A stretch of DNA of 64,000 nt from Apiotrichum sp. Y4204 (lineage: Eukaryota > Basidiomycota > Tremellomycetes > Trichosporonales > Trichosporonaceae). The stretch lies in assembly GCA_025531455.1 (NCBI GenBank), contig JAMYHL010000025.1:310001-374000 (forward strand), in the 5' to 3' direction. The notes beneath the pieces are model-generated. The model did no database searches. It saw only the letters and a list, made by a program, of their open reading frames with translations, and had not been told where the DNA came from. The position numbers were made by a program, and so were the translations under genes. The first letter of the stretch is position 1. The number at the start of each line of letters is the position of its first letter. Positions 11,464-22,778 of this stretch are shown here, piece after piece.

Positions 11464-12318
11464 CTACTTCGCGACAGTGCCGACGGTCGCGGCGTCGCGG
11501 CGCAGCGTCTCAGCAGCCTCCTTGAGCGCCGGGTCGCGCAGCTGCCCCGACAGGGCGGGGAGGACGTGCGCGTGGAAGACGCGCTGCGCGGCGGGCGAGC
11601 CGTGCTGCGTGAAGACGCCGCCGAGGATCGCGGCGACGGTCTGGCCCTTGATCTCGGCGTAGCCTGTGTCCTCGCCGTTCTGGTATTAGTGCTGAATTGG
11701 AATTGGGAAGGGTGGGTAGGTGTGATATATGCGAGGGCGGGGAAGTCGGGACGAGATAGCAAGATCTCCGAGATGACACCGTCTCTCTGTCTATACCCAC
11801 ACTCCCACTTTCATCACCAACCACTCCCTCTCCAGGCTCTCACTCACCGGCTGCCAGTCACAGCGCATGACCTTTCCAACGCCCCACTTTTCGCCGACTG
11901 TGCGCCCAATATTCCTGTTGTCGCGAATGTTCTTGAGGCGGGTCTCGAGGTCTACTCCGCGGAGGAAGTCGGTCTCGCGGACGCGTTCCGACGATCCGAG
12001 AGCCGAGTGGAGGAAAAGAGAGGTGTACGCGTCGAGTGCGCGGCGTCCAACGAAAATCAGCCGGCCATTGTGCGATGCGAGGCCCTGTGCCGTCTCCTCG
12101 GCAGTGTATGGCGGCGGGTGGGCTGCGCGGTGCACGAAGCGGAACGACTTGTGCGTCAGGATCTGGAGGGCGAGGTCGGGGGAAAACTCGGCGCCGGGGG
12201 GCAGAGAGAGGAGCTGCGTGAGGTATGCCTGCGCCTCCGTGGGCGTCGTTGTGCGCGGGAGCGAGGCGGGAGTCGCGAGACCGCGCGCGACTGAAGAGAC
12301 AAGGAGGAAGGTCGTCAT
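11464..12318 (-). CDS. MRPL15: Mitochondrial large-subunit ribosomal protein mL57
   Basis: Exons 11848-12318 and 11464-11679 give 228 aa. The protein has the RNase III-like fold of fungal mL57 (yeast Mrpl15), a structural mitoribosome component. Supporting motifs are FSPDLALQILTHKSF, a HNGRLIFVGRRALDAYTSLF segment in place of the RNase III signature, and the C-terminal AEIKGQTVAAILGGVF. The catalytic acidic residues of true RNase III are not all present, as expected for the ribosomal protein. A mitochondrial leader (MTTFLLVSSVARGLA) fits import. The single intron is 168 nt, with donor GTGAGTG and an ATACCAG acceptor. Confidence 0.85.
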
Positions 12319-12981
12319 CGCGTGAGAGGAGGGTGCACGTGAACATGAACATGAACATGAACATGAACATGAACATGAGCCATCAAATTCGTAAGGACAG
12401 GCAAGAAGCACAGCGTCAGCACTCGGCCCAGGGCACAAAATCAATACGCACAGCGCGGTCGCCGGCACATGCGCGCGGTCGAGGACGTCGCAGAGGCGAG
12501 GGAGAAGGACATGGTGGAGGGTGGGAGGATGGGAGGGAGGGGGGGATGAAAATGCAATGCAGAGGGAATGCGATGGATGGCGGGGGAGCCGAGATGTGCG
12601 CGGTCGTTCCGTCTCGGCGCTCGGCGTCGTTCTCCGTCTCGGTGTCGTTGGTGCTCTTGGCGTTGGTGTCGTGTGCTGCGATTCCAAGGCTTCGGAAACG
12701 ACTTTTGCTTTGGTGTCAAATGTCCCGAAACCGACTTTTGAAAGTTCACTCATCAGCTTGATGGACGAGGCCGGGAGGAGGAGAGTCAGGCACGCCACGC
12801 GTCGGAGATACGGCGTTTCCCGCCCTGGCTGGGATGGTGGAGGTAGTCCGAGGCGTGGTGGCGAGGACGTATGCATAGGTAGCGTGCACGACCCATATTA
12901 CAAGCAAAACGCAGTGCATGGGGCTAGTGCATGCGCAGATGAAATAATAATACAGGGCTACAGCATACAACAAACAAACTC
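12319..12981. other. Intergenic: mL57 promoter / F-box gene 3' region
   Basis: Contains the GAACAT repeat next to the mL57 start. The minus-strand frame of mL57 stays open to 12876, but that stretch is Ser/Thr/Pro-rich, lacks a plausible domain and is better explained as GC-rich promoter. Confidence 0.45.
12341..12376. repeat. (GAACAT)6 hexanucleotide microsatellite
   Basis: Six perfect GAACAT units, 23 bp upstream of the mL57 start codon and so probably in its 5' leader. A length-variable marker or leader element is possible. Confidence 0.9.
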
Positions 12982-14902
12982 TCATCGGAAGCTCCAAATA
13001 CGCAACACGTCCCCTGCCAATCCCACAATCTTCTCCTCGTCAAACGCGAGCTGCTGCACCGCGTGTTCGGGCGGAACGAGCGCAGCGGGACGAGGGGGTA
13101 GGAACGCAGGGGGCGGAGCGAGGAAGAGGCTGCGCGCGGCGGTGGAGACGCTGCGCGGGTTGTGCGGCGGAGGCCGAGCGGTCAAGTCGTGCTTGTCAGG
13201 GAGGACAGGTGTGCCACTCTCAACAGCAGCAGTGAGGTGGCGGCACCGTACCTCGACATACCGTCCGCGCGCTGAACCAACTCGCGCCTCGCCCTCGCGC
13301 GCAATCTCCCTCCCCTCGCCTTCCTCATCCAGCTCCCAGACGAGCACGCGCCCGCCGCCGGAACTGACGCACCGTCCGGCCGCGAGCGCGAGGGCGCCAA
13401 CGCCGACGGGCGCGAGGAGCGTATCGGCGTGAACGATGCCGTCGCCTTCAGGGGAGGTTCCTCTCCGCGCAGTGTCTTCGGGAGGGAGCGCAAAGACGTG
13501 GATAACGCTGTCCTCGCCCGCGAGGACGCACCACCGCCCGTCACTCCCTACGCCAAGCGGGCCGCGCACCCCGCGCACGGGCTCGATGCGCCGCGGCCAT
13601 CCCGTATCGCATTTTGTATGCACGTGATGGCAGTCCCCGCGGTGCACTGTAAATTGGTGGCGGGCGGCCTGGATCTGGAGTTCCTGCACGGCGACGGTCC
13701 AGGAGGAGGGGTATACCGGTGTCGTGAATGTCAGGGCGGAGCGGAATCCCGCGGCGGTGGGGAGAAGGGAGAGCGAGGCGGGGTGGAAACTCACGTCCGA
13801 GCTGAGCGTCCGGATTAATGAGGGCTCCGGGCCCAAGGTATACACTCCGAGATTGAACGCGCGCGTGCACGTCACTAAGAGTGGGGTATGCATGGCCGCG
13901 AGGACGACCGGGTCGACGCCGTCCTCTCTTGCGCGCCTGCCCAGCCGTCGAGGTCGCGTGCGCGCAGTTGCCACGACGCTCTCTCGCGCCCACACGAGCC
14001 GACCAGAATCTAGTCGGAGGCGGAGCACCGCAAACCCGCCAGACGCGTAGAAGATCCCCAACCGCGCAGGCACGGAGCCGTCCTCGGAGGGAGTGACGGC
14101 TTGGTCGGCGACGATGGCGGAGACATTGTCCGGCCGCGCGGGAGAGGACCATCCCGGTGGTGGAGGCACAAGGCCGAGAGACACGCCTGAAGCGGTGAAT
14201 ACGTGGACGAGTGGAGAGGCAGGCGAGGAGGCCGCGATGAAGGACGGGAAAAGGGCGAGGTGCTGTCGTGACTCGGTGGTAGCTGTTGGCGGCGACGACA
14301 CTGTGAGTGGATCAGTAGCCGTCAGTGCGGGTGCCGGAGACACTGGCGACGGCGGAAGTGGAGGGAGTGGCACCGATGCCTCGGAAAGCACGCGTCCATT
14401 TGACCTGGTATGAGTCAGCTAGTCGTCGCCGCGGCAGCTGGTTCTCACCAGTTCGTCCCCAGCTTGAGCAGCGCCTTCCAATCTACGCCATCAAAGCGAG
14501 GGCGCTCTTCCTCGCCAGTCGGCGTCGGACTGGGGCTCGGCGGGGGAAACGCACGGGATGGGAGACGCGCAATGGGGCGCATCGGCGTCGTCCGCCCACT
14601 CGGCGCGGTATCGCTAACGCCGTTCGTTCTCCTGTCGGGATGGTGCGGGTGCGCATACCGTTCTGCCATCAGCACACTGGTAACCAGATGTTCAGCTTAG
14701 ACTTACCGAGATACAGGCGTTTCCACAGCTGCGGATCCGCCACGACGCGTGCCCACTGCCTGCTGACTGCCTGCGCGTGCGCGAGGTCTGCGGGGGGGAG
14801 GAACGAGAGGACGTGGAGGAACAGCTCGGGAAGCGCGAACAGGCCCGCGAGGGGGGCGGGTCCCCCGCGGTCTGGGGACGGGGAGCGGCGGCGCTTGCCC
14901 AT
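12982..14902 (-). CDS. F-box protein with WD-repeat-like region
   Basis: Exons 14707-14902, 14449-14662, 13252-14404 and 12982-13191 give 590 aa. Residues about 20-66 (LPELFLHVLSFLPPADLAHAQAV...WARVVADPQLWKRLYL) are a clear F-box, the Skp1-binding element of SCF ubiquitin ligases. The rest is beta-rich with repeated hydrophobic strand patterns and a terminal LAGDVLRIWSF, typical of a degenerate WD40/beta-propeller that would bind the substrate. Two introns are 44 nt. A third, 60 nt (13192-13251), is in frame either way and was spliced because of its CTGACAAG acceptor. I cannot name a yeast orthologue. Confidence 0.75.
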
Positions 14903-15159
14903 CGTGTGTCGCCTGATGGTGATGAGTCGGAGATGTGGATGTTGGGAGGTTCGCTTTCGTCATTTCACAATTCCCACATTGTGAACCGAGTCGCGACCTC
15001 GAGGACGCTGCGTGACCTCCACTTTTGCCACTGCTTTGCTGTATTCCGTCCTCGGTGCCATCCGCGAGGAATGACGGAATCAGATGGTGGTCAAGCAAAC
15101 GTGGTTATTTCGTGGATGTTGCATGGCGTAAAAGGAGGATCAGATACGAAGGATTTCGA

Positions 15160-15172
15160 AAGTGCCACACTT
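15160..15172. promoter_or_regulatory. Palindromic element AAGTG-CCA-CACTT (second copy)
   Basis: Identical 13-mer to the one at 2797, here in the middle of a divergent promoter, 258 bp from the F-box gene start and 442 bp from the RPS25 start. Confidence 0.4.
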
Positions 15173-15392
15173 GCCAAATCTCCGAGAAATGCCGCTCCCA
15201 AACTGACCGTACACTGACGCCGGCCTGGCGGGGAAGATCTGGTCGTATGTGCACAATGCAGCTATGGTGAGGAAAACTTGGCTGGCAGTGTGGTGCAATG
15301 CCCCCAGTCGTCGCCACTGGAGTGGGGCTGTGACCGCCCCTCACTGTACGGCTGAGCCCTTCTGGCTCTGGCTCTGGCTCTGCCTGGCTGGT

Positions 15393-15393
<1 letters not shown>

Positions 15394-15434
<41 letters not shown>
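15394..15434. repeat. (CTGG)10 tetranucleotide repeat
   Basis: About ten perfect CTGG units, preceded by three imperfect GGCTCT units, 180 bp before the RPS25 start. A related CTGG-rich stretch precedes RPS21. Confidence 0.85.
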
Positions 15435-15613
15435 GGGGGAGCAGCTGGCGGGGGAGCAGCTGGCTGCTGGCCATTACTCGTCTTGCTCGTCCTCTTTCAC
15501 CCTCTCCCATCCATCAAAAAAGTGAGCACCCCAAGTCGGCGGCAACGACCACTTTCGACGGCCGCGACGACGACAACGACCACCACACGAGAACACACAT
15601 TGACCTTCCGCAG

Positions 15614-16357
15614 ATGCCGCCCCAGGTCAAGTCCAAGGCCCAGAAGGCCCTCGCCGCCCAGGCCGGTTCCAAGGCCGGGTGAGTACGCGCGGATTCGGAG
15701 GGGATACGGATGGATCGAGTGGGATGGGACGGGGATGGGATTGCGATGGGGTCGAGCATGGCGATGGCGACGACGAAAGCGGGACGACGGGCGAGGACGG
15801 TCTCGCGGCGGACTGGAGATATGGCTCTTCACCCGCCTGGTCGCGGACCTGTCTCTCTATCGTCCCCCCTCTATCGCCCATCGCCCACGAACCCCTCTCC
15901 CATCCTGCGACATCCTACCGTTATTCCCACCGCCCGACAGCCGCATCTCTCGTGAAGGATTGCTCTGACAATCGCAGAAAGAAGAAGAAGTGGTCCAAGG
16001 GCAAGGTTAAGGACAAGGCCAACAACGCCGTCGTCCTCGACAAGCAGACCTAGTGAGTCATGACGAGTGCTAACCGAATGGCCTCTCTGAGCACGCCCCA
16101 AGTCCATGACTGACAAGCAGCGAGCGCATCCTCAAGGAGGTCCCGACCTACAAGCTCATCTCGCAGTCGGTGCTCATTGACCGCATGAAGATCAACGGAT
16201 CTCTTGCCCGTCGCGCCATCGCCCACCTCGAGAAGGAGGGCCAGATCAAGCGTGTCGTCCACCACCACGCCCAGCTCGTGAGTCACAGCTGTCTTTCACA
16301 GAAGTGCAAGCCGTTTGCTCACACCCCCAGATTTACACCCGCGCTACCGCTGCTTAG
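15614..16357 (+). CDS. RPS25: 40S ribosomal protein eS25
   Basis: Exons 15614-15678, 15978-16052, 16121-16277 and 16331-16357 give 107 aa, the normal size for eS25. The sequence has the Lys-rich KKKKWSKGKVKDKANN region, then the winged-helix part ERILKEVPTYKLISQSVLIDRMKINGSLARRAI and the ending IYTRATAA. eS25 sits on the 40S head and is needed for some IRES-driven initiation. Intron 1 is 299 nt, the others 68 and 53 nt. The last coding exon is only 27 nt. Confidence 0.97.
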
Positions 16358-16791
16358 ATTGGTACGGCTGCGTGATTTCTGTAGGAGTATGCGACGAGGA
16401 TAGCATGGACTTGCACGGCAGATGGTAGGAGGGTTGCGTTAAGAGCGAAGGTGTGGACAGCGGGACCAAGTCAGGCAGCACGGTATAACCAGGAAGGGAG
16501 ATTATGGACGGGAGGAGGTTGTGAGCGGACGAGTACTGTCAGTGTATGTTGGCCTAGCGAGAGAGACGTTTGCAAACCAGTCTTGGGCAGCACCGCCACA
16601 ATTATCTGTGTCTTACGCTGCCGGGGATCCAGCCATCCAACTGCACCGTACTGAAGAGGGCGATGTATCGCCCGGACCCCGTCGTACCACAGTCACAATG
16701 ACAAGAGAGTTGCGCGCTCAGAGGTCAACCACACTCAACATCATGAGCGATGCAAGCGATGCAATGCAATGCGTCTAAAGCTACAGACGGC
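16358..16791. other. Intergenic: convergent 3' regions
   Basis: Lies between convergent RPS25 and IND1. Nothing recognised. Confidence 0.5.
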
Positions 16792-18206
16792 CTAACCCCT
16801 AACGCCCGCATCCTCCCTCTTGCGGCCCGCAAGCCAGCTCCACACGCGCCCCGCAATCCCGTCCATGGTCTGGCGTACTTCCTCGCCCTCGGCGCTGTTC
16901 TGGGTCATGATCGGGCGGCCGGCGTCGCCGCCATCCGAAACCGAGGTGACGAGCGGGATGCGGCCGAGCACGTCGAGGCCCAGGTCCGTCGCTGCCTTTG
17001 TGAACTTTTCGCTGCTTCCAAACAGCTCGTGCGGGACCGAACAGGAGGAACATGTGTAGTGCGACATGTTGAGCAGCAGGCCAATAATCTACCGTTAGAG
17101 AGAACACCAGTCAATTCTCACCGGGACGTTGACCTTTGTGAACATTGACACGCCCTTGCGCGCGTCGATCAGCGCAACGTCCTGCGGCGTCGAGACGATG
17201 ACCGCGCCTGGTGTGAGTTACGAGCATCTCAGCTGGTGGATAGGCGCGGCATAGCTTCCTGAACTCACCATCGACGACGACGAGCTGCCCGAGGCTCAGT
17301 TGTACATCGCCGGTGCCCGGCGGCATGTCGATGACGAGCACGTCGAGCTCGCCCTGGTCACCGGCCCAGTCGACGTCGAAGAGCATCTGCTGCACGGCCT
17401 TCTGCACCATCAGCCCGCGCCACACGACCGGCGTGTTTGGGTCCGGCGCTGCTGTCAGCTGAGGTATTGATTAAGGCGCTCACGCAGTAGATAGCCAATG
17501 GACATGGTCTTGATGCCGTGGTTAGAGAGCGGGACAAGCTTGTTAGCTGTCGTTAGCGGGGAAAGCGTTGAACCCGACAGATACCCAAACAAGTGCGACA
17601 TCTGACTGCAATTTCCACCTACCATCATTGAGCTCCGGCTCGCCGGCCTTGTCCAGGCCCATGAGCATCGGCACGCTGGGACCGAAGATGTCGAGGTCGA
17701 GGAGACCGACGCGCGGACGGCGGCCGAGTGGGGAGGTGTTCGCGAGCGCGAGTGCGAGGTTGGCTGTTATCAGTCTCAGGTGACTCAACCAGTGGTCTTC
17801 CCCTCGCCGACTCTGGCTTCCACCTTCCCTTCCTACATACCCGCAACAGTGCTCTTCCCGACGCCGCCCTTGCCCGACGCGACGACAACAATGTTCTTCA
17901 CGTTGCGAATACGGCTGCGCTCCGGCGGCCCTCCGCGTGCGCGGCGCGGGATTGTCGGTGCCGGGTTCGCCTCGCGCCTGGGAATGCCCTGCGCGGTCAG
18001 TGTCAGAATCTCAGTTGCCGAGTCGAGTGGGCGCCCGCTTGCGAGCTCGGCACCGAGACGGCGCTAGCACGTACCAATGGGTTCTCGTGGCGTGCGGCCG
18101 CGCTCGGGTGGAGACTCCGCCGGGCAACGAGCATCATGGGCCGAGCCGCTGGCCGAGCGGCGCGGAGAGCGGGCTGCGCTGCTTGTGATAGCGAGCGTGT
18201 GAGCAT
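16792..18206 (-). CDS. IND1: Mitochondrial Fe-S P-loop ATPase IND1 (NUBPL)
   Basis: Seven exons: 18075-18206, 17841-17988, 17623-17763, 17484-17546, 17269-17448, 17122-17207 and 16792-17088 (348 aa). It is a member of the Mrp/NBP35 family that delivers Fe-S clusters to respiratory complex I. Visible features are an Arg/Ser-rich presequence, HENPLGIPR at the start of the mature part, the P-loop [12 protein letters not shown], the [12 protein letters not shown] segment, [10 protein letters not shown] and the cluster-ligating pair in YTCSSC near residue 255. The presequence separates it from cytosolic NBP35/CFD1. Introns are 86, 77, 76, 35, 61 and 33 nt. The fourth has a tandem CAGCAG acceptor that would add one residue. 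Its presence implies a conventional complex I. Confidence 0.93.
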
Positions 18207-18971
18207 TGTCGAGGCGTGATTGAAGGCGTATGCAACAATACTGTTGGTGTGCGTAACGTTGAGTGGACACAAAAATAGGCAGAGCCGTCCTGAGTCTGGG
18301 GGCCCGGAATTAACGCGCGCCCTCTCGGCTCTCTCTTAGGATCCCAGGCCTCGCACAGCCCAAGCGCATCATGCAGACGATGCACCCGCGTCCCGCCGGC
18401 CCCCCACCTTCCACGGCGGCCCCTTGGCTGCTGGCTCTGGCCCGCGCCAGCCAGCGGAGAGCGATCCAGCGCAGCAACCCTTGCGCGGTGGAGTGTGCTG
18501 CCATGCTGCCATGCTGCCGCTGTGCTGCTGCTGTACTGCTGTTGCTGTCAGCTGTGATCGCCTGGGTTGGCCTGTGGACCTGGCCTGGTTGCTAGCTGCT
18601 TGTTGCCGTTGCCGTATCTCTCTCGCGCATCTCTTCGCATCTCTTCAATCTCTCTCATCCCTCTCGTCTCCTCCGCACACTTTGCATTCTCGCTCTCGCC
18701 CTCTCTTTCTCTCTCTCCTTTGCTTCGGACCCCTCTTGTGTCATCACAACCGGGCACCCCTCTCTCTCTCTCTCCCCCTCCTCTTCCGCCCCCCCTCCTC
18801 TCTCCTCTCTCCTTCCCAACTTGCCCGCTCGTTACTCTCAGTCTCGACCATTTGGAAAGCGGTCCAGTCACCGTCTTCAATCCTCTTCTTCTTCGTCTTC
18901 CCCTTCTCCTCCTCCCTTTTCTTTATCTTTATCCTTCTTTACATTTCTCTTCGCCTCTCTCATCATCACCA
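18207..18971. other. Divergent promoter IND1/MKK2 with polypyrimidine leader
   Basis: The IND1-proximal half has CTGG/GCTG-rich blocks. From about 18600 to the MKK2 ATG the plus strand is almost entirely C and T (CTCT and TTCTTC runs) over some 360 bp. No gene seen. Confidence 0.55.
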
Positions 18972-21150
18972 ATGGCGACAACAACTCCCAGGCGACCAGG
19001 CGGTGCGCGCCCAAACCCATCATCGTCCCGCGCAGCCCCGCCACCCCCAAGGCTCAACATCCCTCCTGGCAACGTCCGTGAGTAGTCGAGCTATTCTCAA
19101 TGTGCTCGTTGATGTCTGCTGCATCGGCGCACTGCATGCGCTGGCATAGGTGCTGCCGTCCATTCTCCTCCCCTTCCCTCTCCTTCCTTCCCCATTGCGT
19201 TTCGTCACGCTTGCGAGAACGTCGTCAACCGGGCTAATTCGTCGCGGCGCGGCGAATCAGCCCGAATGGGTGTCTCCGTCCTCGCCATCATCGCTTGCGC
19301 ATCCCCCATCACCATTGCCCCTTCCATTCCACTGCTGCATGAACCTTGCTACAACATGCCCCTTCCATTGCTAACATCGTCAGCGGGAATCAATGTCGAC
19401 CAGGCAGGTCAGGGCGGCTGGCAACAGCTCGCACCTCTTCCTTCAGCCCCTCTCCCTCCTGCACCTGTTCCGTCCGCATCCGCACCAGCCATTCCCTCAC
19501 TCGCCCAGCGTCCGACACGCGCTGTGCCGTCGCTCGCCAGTGCGGGGCCGTCTGCGGGGTCGTCGCGGCCAGGCAAGCCGAAACTGAGTCTCGGCGGTGG
19601 CATCGGCAACAGCTCCGCCCCGGCTGTGCCTACCCTGGGCGGGATTGGGGACGCACCAGAGTTGTCCCTGACCCCACCACCGCAAAGTGCTCGCGCGGCC
19701 CCAACCCTCAAGCTCGCGATCCCCCTCGGAGGTGGTGGAGGAGGCTCTGCATTCACAGACAATGCTCAATCGGATGATGGCTCTAGTCTTCGCACACCAG
19801 TTCCTGGTGAGCCGGGAGAGGATCGCGATGTAACAGTCCACGCGCGTACCGGTACGTCGCACCACGCCAACAGTGAGGAGTTTGCCGCGGACCCGGACCG
19901 TATGCGCGCATGGACAGAGGATATCCGTGCAGTGATGGACCGCATCCGCATAGACAGCAGCCCTGCTCCGAGCGTGGGTCCGAATGCTCGCTCGGCGTCG
20001 GGCAGCCCGGGTGGTGCCTCGCCAGCACCTTCTGGTTCGTCGAGCGGTGACCTCAACCGTCTCCGTTCCGTCAACCTGAGTGGTATCCCGGGAAGCGATG
20101 GGGAGGACAGCCGCTCGGATTCGGCGGCGCATCAGCGACGCTTCGACGCCTCTACAAATCTCACGCTTTTGCGCCGACTCGGCGAGGGCACCGGCGGTGC
20201 GGTCGATCTCGTCAAGACACCAGGTGGCCAGATTATGGCACGCAAGGTGAGTGGTTTCACATACGCCCAGTCGTGCTGCTCTTGATGGGAGACTTAGCGA
20301 AACTGACGGTTCTAGGTCATTGCCCGCACAGCCAACCCTTCCGTCCACAGACAGACGATCCGCGAACTCGACTTTTTGTCGTCAACGTCGTCGCCATACA
20401 TCGTGGACCACTATGGCGCCTTCCTTGCCGAGCATGACCAGCAGATTTGCATCCTGATGGAGTACTGCGAAGCAGGGTCTCTTGACTACCTCTTGGGCCG
20501 GATGAAGGAACGCGGGCTGTCGTGTACCGAGCCAGTTCTCGGTCGCATTGCGTCGTCCGTCATCCGTGGTCTGGACTACCTCCACAGGCTTTCCATCATT
20601 CACCGCGACATCAAACCATCAAATATCCTTGTAACTCGCGCCGGTGCCGTCAAGCTCTGTGATTTCGGTGTCTCGGGCGAGCTCGTCGGCTCGTTCGCAG
20701 ACACCTTTACGGGAACCTCGTACTACATGGCGCCCGAGCGAATCCTCAACAAGCCGTACAGCATCAAGGCGGATGTCTGGTCGCTGGGTTTGACTCTGCA
20801 CGAGGTCGCCCATCTCCGCTTCCCCTTCCCGCCTGAGGGCGAGAACCAGTATGTCGCGCCAATCGAGCTGCTCAGCTACATTGTCACCGCCCCCGTGCCG
20901 GCTATGCAGGACAACCCCGCGATTAATCGCGTCTGGACACCCGACATCAGACGGTTCATTGAGCGCTGGTAAGTCGAGTGTCGCAGATTGAAAGTGCTGT
21001 GCAATACTGATGTTCAGCCTGATCCGCGACGACACCGCGCGGCCCAAGCCTCACGAGCTGCTGTCGGATCCGTTCATCGTCCGCGCCGAGGCAAAGAACG
21101 TGAACATGGCCAAGTGGGTCGCCATGCTTGTCCCTAGTCTTGCGACATAA
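18972..21150 (+). CDS. MKK2: MAP kinase kinase, cell-wall-integrity (Mkk1/2) type
   Basis: Exons 18972-19077, 19384-20246, 20316-20968 and 21018-21150 give 584 aa. A Pro/Ser-rich N-terminal region of about 295 residues precedes a complete dual-specificity kinase domain: glycine loop LGEGTGGAV, Lys323 in MARKVIA, HRDIKPSN with Asp421, DFG at 439-441, activation loop with Ser449 and Thr453 spaced S-x3-T, then GTSYYMAPE. The C-terminal AKNVNMAKWV is shared with yeast Mkk1/Mkk2, which activate the Slt2/Mpk1 MAP kinase downstream of Bck1. That ending, together with SSPYIVDHYGAF, argues for Mkk1/2 rather than Pbs2 or Ste7. Intron 1 is 306 nt and contains a strong hairpin. Confidence 0.87.
19231..19265 (+). 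other. 12-bp hairpin in MKK2 intron 1
   Basis: The arms 19231-19242 and 19254-19265 are complementary at 11 of 12 positions, around an 11-nt GC-rich loop. It lies in the middle of the 306-nt intron. Confidence 0.6.
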
Positions 21151-22778
21151 GCCGGTGTACTCGGATTCATGCTCGATGCTGATAAGTGGGTTCGATGTTG
21201 GATACGACAGGCGCACATCCGGTCTCCCGGCGCCGCTATGCTGCCGACCCAGTCAACATTCCGACCATCCACTCCATCCCATTCCATCCCCTGTCCCGTC
21301 CCCCTCTCGGATTCAGCTCCCAATCGCAGGCTCCCCCTGCCCTGCATCCCTCATCGTTGCTCCCATTCACCCCACGGCCCATGAGCCATCCCCGGACGTT
21401 AGGTATGAAAACAAGTAGAATGTGTTAGCCCCTTGCATGGCATGTGTCAGTTCGTATGCATGATTCCAGACGAGTCCGTGGCCGGCGGTGCCACGCTACC
21501 GGTCGTCAGCGGAACGTTGAGCCAAACCTTGAGTGCATTGGAACGTGTCACAACTGCCCGCTCCTCGTTGCACAATAGTCACAGTGCCATCGATAAGACA
21601 CTCGCTCTACGGGACCCCGCAAGAGCTGCTAAGCTCATGTCTGGGGCGGTGCAAACTCAATCTTTCTCCGAGATTTCGTCTGCCCTGCCGACGCTCCACG
21701 ATACTATAAGATATGCGATCCGGCCGGAGAACGTAAGGTATCTCTCCGCCCCGGGATCCGCGGGGCGGGAACGAGGGGCGGTGGAAACGTAGGAAATGGA
21801 AGAATGGTACTGGAAACGCCATCACGAAACCTTGTGGCCTTGCGGGATGCCAGCACACACAGGACCGTCATGGGCTCCGGAATCTACGGCTTCTGTCGTT
21901 TCTTGTGTTTTCTATTTGTTGACCGTCGAGTACTCTCTTCCAAGACAGTGGATTCACCAGAACGGTGGATACCTATACTGGCTTGTCCCGTATTGTTGTC
22001 GATCGGATCGTCACTGATCTCTGATCTCGACGCCATCCGATCGATACCTCCGGGTGGCTGTCCGTCACACCCTTACTTCGCCGATGCCCCCACACGTCGG
22101 CATGAAGCAGCTCCCTCGGCCCCAGGTCTGCATCAGCGCATATCTCGCAGCAGGATCTGGCTGGCATGAGTGGGTGGATGGCATTTCCGATCCCACAGCT
22201 ATCATCGCAGTCACTGTTGGCGCCAAGACCGGCATGGCTGCCGCGGCACTGGTCTCTGATCGCCAGATCGCCAGATCGCCAGGGGCTGAAACACGATACA
22301 ATCCCCAGCCTCACTTTTGAGACCGCACCTGGAGGGAGCAATCTGGTTCCGTTGGGCACTGGGGCCCCGATCCACGTGGCGCCAAGTCGCTACCTGTGCC
22401 GGCTGTGCCATGGTGAATCACTTGACAGGAGGGGCAAGTACGGGGACGGCGTTGGCGGGCTCGGCGACAAACGCAGCGGCAGCGGGGCCGTGTTGAAACT
22501 CTGTTTACTTGTCACTCACTCACTCGCCCATTGTCCACACCGCTGCTAACATTAGACGGCATAGGCATATCGTACGACGGACGACAGCACACGACAGTGC
22601 TTCTCAGATTCTCAGAAGATCCGAGGACAGTCCGGACATTCGGCAATCGAAGCTCGGCCTCCACGCGACTCTGGTGTACAGTCTTGGCTGCAGCTCGATC
22701 TCGACTTGTGACGTTCTCAGCCTGGACGACAAGACCCGCCCAACCTCGCTCAATCTCTCACCTTCTCCTCTCCCTAAG
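21151..22778. other. Intergenic, 1.6 kb, no firm gene
   Basis: The only open frame of note is 21433-21792 (119 codons, plus), with mixed codon use and no homology I recognise. A short GATCGCCA repeat lies at about 22257-22280. Confidence 0.4.

Larger units (their letters stand above)
14903..15613. other. Divergent promoter: F-box gene / RPS25
   Basis: Holds the perfect palindrome at 15160-15172 and, nearer RPS25, CTGG-rich repeats (15362-15475). No ORF of interest. Confidence 0.55.

Noticed and set aside
11251..12294. 347-codon plus-strand ORF
   Set aside because: Runs through the antisense of both mL57 exons and its intron; no recognisable domain.
12341..12376. GAACAT repeats as a CRISPR-like or structured array
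   Set aside because: Pure hexanucleotide microsatellite without spacers in a eukaryotic promoter.
13800..13830. GTGAGT inside exon 3 of the F-box gene as a donor
   Set aside because: No suitable acceptor follows within typical intron length, and the reading frame continues as a beta-strand repeat.
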